A stretch of 23,428 nucleotides of DNA from CAYIGN01 sp964363055 (GTDB lineage: Bacteria > Patescibacteriota > Minisyncoccia > Sungbacterales > HO2-52-23), in contig CAYIGN010000001.1 in assembly GCA_964363055.1 (NCBI GenBank), positions 1 to 23,428 of the forward strand, written 5' to 3'. A program made the translations under genes and the position numbers. The first letter of the stretch is position 1, and each line of letters starts with the position of its first letter. This document shows, in pieces, positions 21,473 through 23,428 of this stretch. The notes beneath the pieces were generated by a model. The model was not told the DNA's origin, ran no database searches, and saw only the letters and a list, made by a program, of their open reading frames with translations.

Positions 21473-21873
21473 AAAGACATCACTCTTTTCAAAACATGTT
21501 CCTCAGCCTTCAAAAATCTCTTGGCTGTTAACTTCGAGTTCTCATGATGCACTCCTCCCAAATGGATCATACCATGAAGCACCATCCGTGTCAGCTGATA
21601 TTCAAACGAATGATTTTGCTCCCGCGCTTCGCGCCGGATTAAGGAAGGGCAGACGATAATTTCACCATACTCTTTTCCGTACGCGAAAGAAAGCACATTG
21701 GCGGGTCGGTACTTCTTGCGATACCGGCGGTTGAATCGCTGCGATTCTTTTTCCGACACTAGCACAATCCCAATCTCCGCCGGCAGACGCCTCCTAATCC
21801 CGGGCGGCAGATACTTGACAATATCTTGAGAGAATGATAAAGTTTTTGGAGTGTGGAGGATTGTATCCTTCAT
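21457..21873 (-). CDS. ybeY: Endoribonuclease YbeY
   Basis: Zinc-dependent endoribonuclease that helps 16S rRNA 3' maturation and ribosome quality control. The family zinc motif HGMIHLGGVHH gives ligands His100, His104 and His110, and RPANVLSFAYG and GEIIVCPSLIRREA match the conserved fold. ATG 21873 gives 138 residues, normal for the family; a TTG four codons upstream is less likely. The last codons lie inside the ATGATTC tandem repeat. ftsA follows on the same strand after 64 nt, and an unknown gene diverges upstream. Confidence 0.95.
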   Translation of the reverse strand: MKDTILHTPKTLSFSQDIVKYLPPGIRRRLPAEIGIVLVSEKESQRFNRRYRKKYRPANVLSFAYGKEYGEIIVCPSLIRREAREQNHSFEYQLTRMVLHGMIHLGGVHHENSKLTAKRFLKAEEHVLKRVMSLNHES

Positions 21874-21924
21874 TTTTGTTCTCAAGATTATTCACGGACA
21901 ATAGAAAGAGAAAGGGGGCAGACC

Positions 21925-22296
21925 ATGTTAAGATACCGTCATGCCGAAGATCGTGAAGTACGACAATATCTTCTGGAAGAATTTAATGATATGCAGAAGT
22001 TCGATGATTGCGTGCTGATGCCGCCGCGAGGGATGGTAATCAAAATTGAGGAGCCCCTTCAAACCTGTCATCCGTCCTCGGGAGACGGACTTGATCAGGA
22101 TAACTGTATCCCACCGGGCATATATGAGATGGGCGAGATGTCAGGGGGACACACTTCACATTGGGGCTACCTCAAGGGACTGCATGGTAGCCATGACGTA
22201 CGGTTCTGCGCCGGCTACTGCGAAAATTATCCTCAATTTCCCGGGTCCATGATTGACTGGCGCGGCGCCAAGAAGTTCGATCCTCCTACTCAATAA
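21925..22296 (+). CDS. Unknown 123-residue soluble protein
   Basis: I do not recognise this family. AAAGGGGGC lies 6 nt before the ATG, and a strong terminator follows 22 nt after the stop, so a real single-gene unit is likely. The protein is acidic at the start (HAEDREVRQYLLEEFNDMQ), then Gly/His/Cys-rich (GEMSGGHTSHWGYLKGLHGS, FCAGYCENYPQFPG). It has five cysteines (CVLMP, CHPSS, NCIPP, FCAGYC), which may bind metal, though no classic zinc finger is seen. No signal peptide or membrane helix is evident. It is divergent from ybeY with a 51-nt spacer, probably with its own promoter. Confidence 0.75.
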   Translation: MLRYRHAEDREVRQYLLEEFNDMQKFDDCVLMPPRGMVIKIEEPLQTCHPSSGDGLDQDNCIPPGIYEMGEMSGGHTSHWGYLKGLHGSHDVRFCAGYCENYPQFPGSMIDWRGAKKFDPPTQ

Positions 22297-22317
22297 GTAA
22301 GCACCCTTCTCACAAGC

Positions 22318-22363
22318 CGCTCCTTGCGCCACTGGCGCAAGGAGCTTTTCTATTTCTTCATCC
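22318..22363 (-). other. Duplicated 46-nt fragment of yqeY
   Basis: This stretch matches 23009-23054 inside yqeY at 38 of 46 positions in the same orientation. In the corresponding frame it still reads DEEIEKLLAPVAQGAA beside DEEIEKLAAPLAKGAS of YqeY. The similarity stops sharply on both sides. It lies just downstream of hicA, so hicBA sits between yqeY and this partial copy. Confidence 0.85.
22319..22350 (+). terminator. Rho-independent terminator after the 21925-22296 gene
   Basis: GCTCCTTGCGCC (22319-22330) pairs perfectly with 22334-22345 around a 3-nt ACT loop, followed by TTTTCTATTT. Stem of 12 bp and T-rich tail are typical. The sequence coincides with the yqeY-derived fragment, and the corresponding yqeY segment does not form the perfect hairpin. 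Confidence 0.85.
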
Positions 22364-22369
22364 CTCCGG

Positions 22370-22588
22370 TTACAACTTCTCGTCAAGTTCTCCTCTTGTT
22401 ATTTCCGCCTGCCGTAGAATCGAGTGGAGCGTGCCGATGAAAAGCGGCTTTGGATGCACGGCAATGGTTACGGATCTGCCGTCGCTGTGGACAAGGCGGA
22501 AATGACTCCCCTTTTTATGCGCTACATAAAAGCCCAGCTTCTGCAGGGCTTTTATGACATCTTTCGGATATACTTCTTTGCTTGCCAT
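22370..22588 (-). CDS. hicA: HicA toxin (mRNA interferase)
   Basis: Predicted HicA toxin, a small ribonuclease with a double-stranded-RNA-binding-like fold that cuts mRNA when free of HicB. The 72-residue protein has the hallmark KKGSHFRL with catalytic His29, followed by SVTIAVHPK and GTLHSILRQAEIT. ATG 22588 is chosen because MASKEVYPKDVIKALQKLGF is the natural N-terminus, and it shares its A with the hicB stop (TAATG). This gives translational coupling, antitoxin first, an order found in many hicBA loci. The stop is followed by the yqeY fragment. All expected residues are intact, so the toxin is probably functional. Confidence 0.94.
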   Translation of the reverse strand: MASKEVYPKDVIKALQKLGFYVAHKKGSHFRLVHSDGRSVTIAVHPKPLFIGTLHSILRQAEITRGELDEKL

Positions 22589-22854
22589 TATCTCGGCACT
22601 GCCACACGGGTAGTGGTTATAAAATCCGCTGCTGACTGCTCCCCAGGCAGCGGCTGCTTTTCTTTCAATAGACACTCCATATGGAACGCGATCAACTCCC
22701 TGATGTTCTGCAGCGCATCCTCCACTGAATCGCCGCCGGTCGCAATACCCAACGCCGGCGCCAGTGCAGTGAAACCGCGTTCCCCGGACCCGATACGGAC
22801 ATCCGGGGTGATCACAATGCGGTATTCAAAGTATTTTTTATTTTGGCGCCTCAT
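22588..22854 (-). CDS. hicB: HicB antitoxin
   Basis: Antitoxin that binds and blocks HicA. It reads YFEYRIVITPDVR, then GFTALAPALGIATGGDSVEDALQNIRELI, the RNase-H-like core of HicB. The 88 residues lack a clear C-terminal DNA-binding helix-turn-helix or ribbon-helix-helix, so autoregulation may rely on another region. ATG 22854 is preferred; a TTG 36 nt upstream is the alternative. AGGG lies 2 nt before the ATG, which is short spacing. The stop overlaps the hicA start by one base. yqeY lies 46 nt upstream on the same strand. Confidence 0.9.
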   Translation of the reverse strand: MRRQNKKYFEYRIVITPDVRIGSGERGFTALAPALGIATGGDSVEDALQNIRELIAFHMECLLKEKQPLPGEQSAADFITTTRVAVPR

Positions 22855-22900
22855 ATCCCTAATAATAGCCCGCGAGCGGACAGATGTCAAAAAATTCCAT

Positions 22901-23353
22901 TCAGCCCTGCAGTACCTTTTTGACTACCGCTGCCACCCGCTCCCCGGAGGCGCGGCCGGCAATCTCTTTCATCGCCGCGCCCATCACGCGGCCAAAATCG
23001 CTCGCAGACGCTCCTTTAGCCAGCGGCGCTGCGAGCTTTTCTATTTCCTCATCCGACAATTCCGCGGGCAGATACTTTTCCAGAATTGAGAGCTCGCGCG
23101 ATTCTTTTTCTGCTAAATCGGCGCGGCCTCCTTTCTGAAATTCGCTCGCTGCGTCGCGGCACTTCTTGGCCTCGGAGCGCAGTACTCCCGTAACCTCCTC
23201 CTCGCTCAATTCGCTCTGGCCGGTCTTGGCTTTTTTTTCAATCTCCTGATTATGGATTGCGGAGAGCAGCAGGCGAAGCGTAGAGACGAGAAGCGGCTCC
23301 TGATTTTTAAGGGCCCTACGCGCCGCTTCTTCAATTGTTATTTTCAGACCCAT
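22901..23353 (-). CDS. yqeY: GatB/YqeY domain protein
   Basis: YqeY-family protein of 150 residues, resembling the tRNA-binding C-terminal domain of the GatB amidotransferase subunit. It begins MGLKITIEEAARRALKNQEP and continues STLRLLLSAIHNQEIEKK, then a helix-rich region ending SDFGRVMGAAMKEIAGRASGERVAAVVKKVLQG, which matches the YqeY core. It may act in tRNA-linked amidation or a stress role; no catalytic site is known. The ATG has GGGGG right before it. The stop lies 46 nt before hicB. A 46-nt piece of this gene recurs 690 nt away at 22318-22363. The 75 nt upstream (23354-23428) hold nothing recognisable. Confidence 0.9.
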   Translation of the reverse strand: MGLKITIEEAARRALKNQEPLLVSTLRLLLSAIHNQEIEKKAKTGQSELSEEEVTGVLRSEAKKCRDAASEFQKGGRADLAEKESRELSILEKYLPAELSDEEIEKLAAPLAKGASASDFGRVMGAAMKEIAGRASGERVAAVVKKVLQG

Positions 23354-23428
23354 CCCCCAGTTTCTATTTTCTAATTAGAACCCATCTCAAAAATGCATTT
23401 GGGCTGCAATCGGCGGATTTCTGCAAAG

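Noticed and set aside
22156..22386. A 76-codon minus-strand open frame containing a YqeY-like peptide
   Set aside because: Only 15-16 residues resemble YqeY; the rest is antisense to the 21925-22296 gene. It is treated as a duplicated fragment, not a gene.

Overview
The window looks like a chromosomal piece of a Patescibacteria (Candidate Phyla Radiation, probably Parcubacteria-like) genome from a metagenome assembly. The basis is inference from gene content and style: compact genes with small overlaps, a short CPR-type Sec/Fts/Def/Fmt set, surface-polysaccharide genes next to toxin-antitoxin modules, and a run of 10 Ns marking a scaffold join. TGA works as a stop (for example ftsZ, fecR and the epimerase), so this is not one of the code-4/25 lineages. 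No tRNA, rRNA, CRISPR array or transposase was found.

Layout. 1-1509: secD (minus) and the first 11 codons of secF. 1609-2817: an M24 metallopeptidase (minus). 2818-3235: a gene-free spacer full of palindromes and direct repeats. 3236-5759: a GT4 glycosyltransferase and a polyprenyl-phosphate sugar-1-phosphate transferase (plus), a minimal glycan-initiation pair. 5913-6801: a small unknown gene and peptide deformylase (plus). 6863-7195: an unknown gene (minus), divergent from fmt (7249-8226, plus). 17014 down to 8183 is a tightly packed minus-strand run of eight genes: DUF6922-like partner, AbiEii-like nucleotidyltransferase, O-antigen ligase/TPR protein, UDP-sugar dehydrogenase, NAD-dependent epimerase, Bcp peroxiredoxin, FecR-domain protein and CHASE2-adenylate cyclase. 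The run ends by overlapping the 3' end of fmt tail to tail. 17135-18244: a gene of unrecognised family with its own terminator. 18475-18961: a decayed neuB remnant. 18962-21873: ftsZ, ftsA and ybeY (minus). 21925-22296: an unknown plus-strand gene with a strong terminator. 22370-23353: hicA, hicB and yqeY (minus).

How the genes fit together. Def and Fmt are the two enzymes of the N-formylmethionine cycle. SecD/SecF serve protein export, and FtsZ/FtsA drive division. The glycosyltransferase, sugar-phosphate transferase, dehydrogenase, epimerase, O-antigen ligase and neuB remnant point to a surface polysaccharide, perhaps once carrying nonulosonic acid. The FecR and CHASE2-cyclase genes form an envelope-sensing couplet. 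AbiEii/DUF6922 and HicBA are toxin-antitoxin modules lodged between housekeeping genes.

The most unusual property is the repeat content. Degenerate seven-base tandem repeats (heptads) recur in spacers and, without breaking the frame, inside secD, the GT4 gene and fmt. Long perfect palindromes occur as two related pairs (2846-2889 with 5768-5829; 18398-18425 with 18743-18772). Short-loop hairpins with 11-14 bp stems sit inside several open reading frames. A 46-bp piece of yqeY is duplicated on the far side of hicBA and there forms a perfect terminator hairpin.
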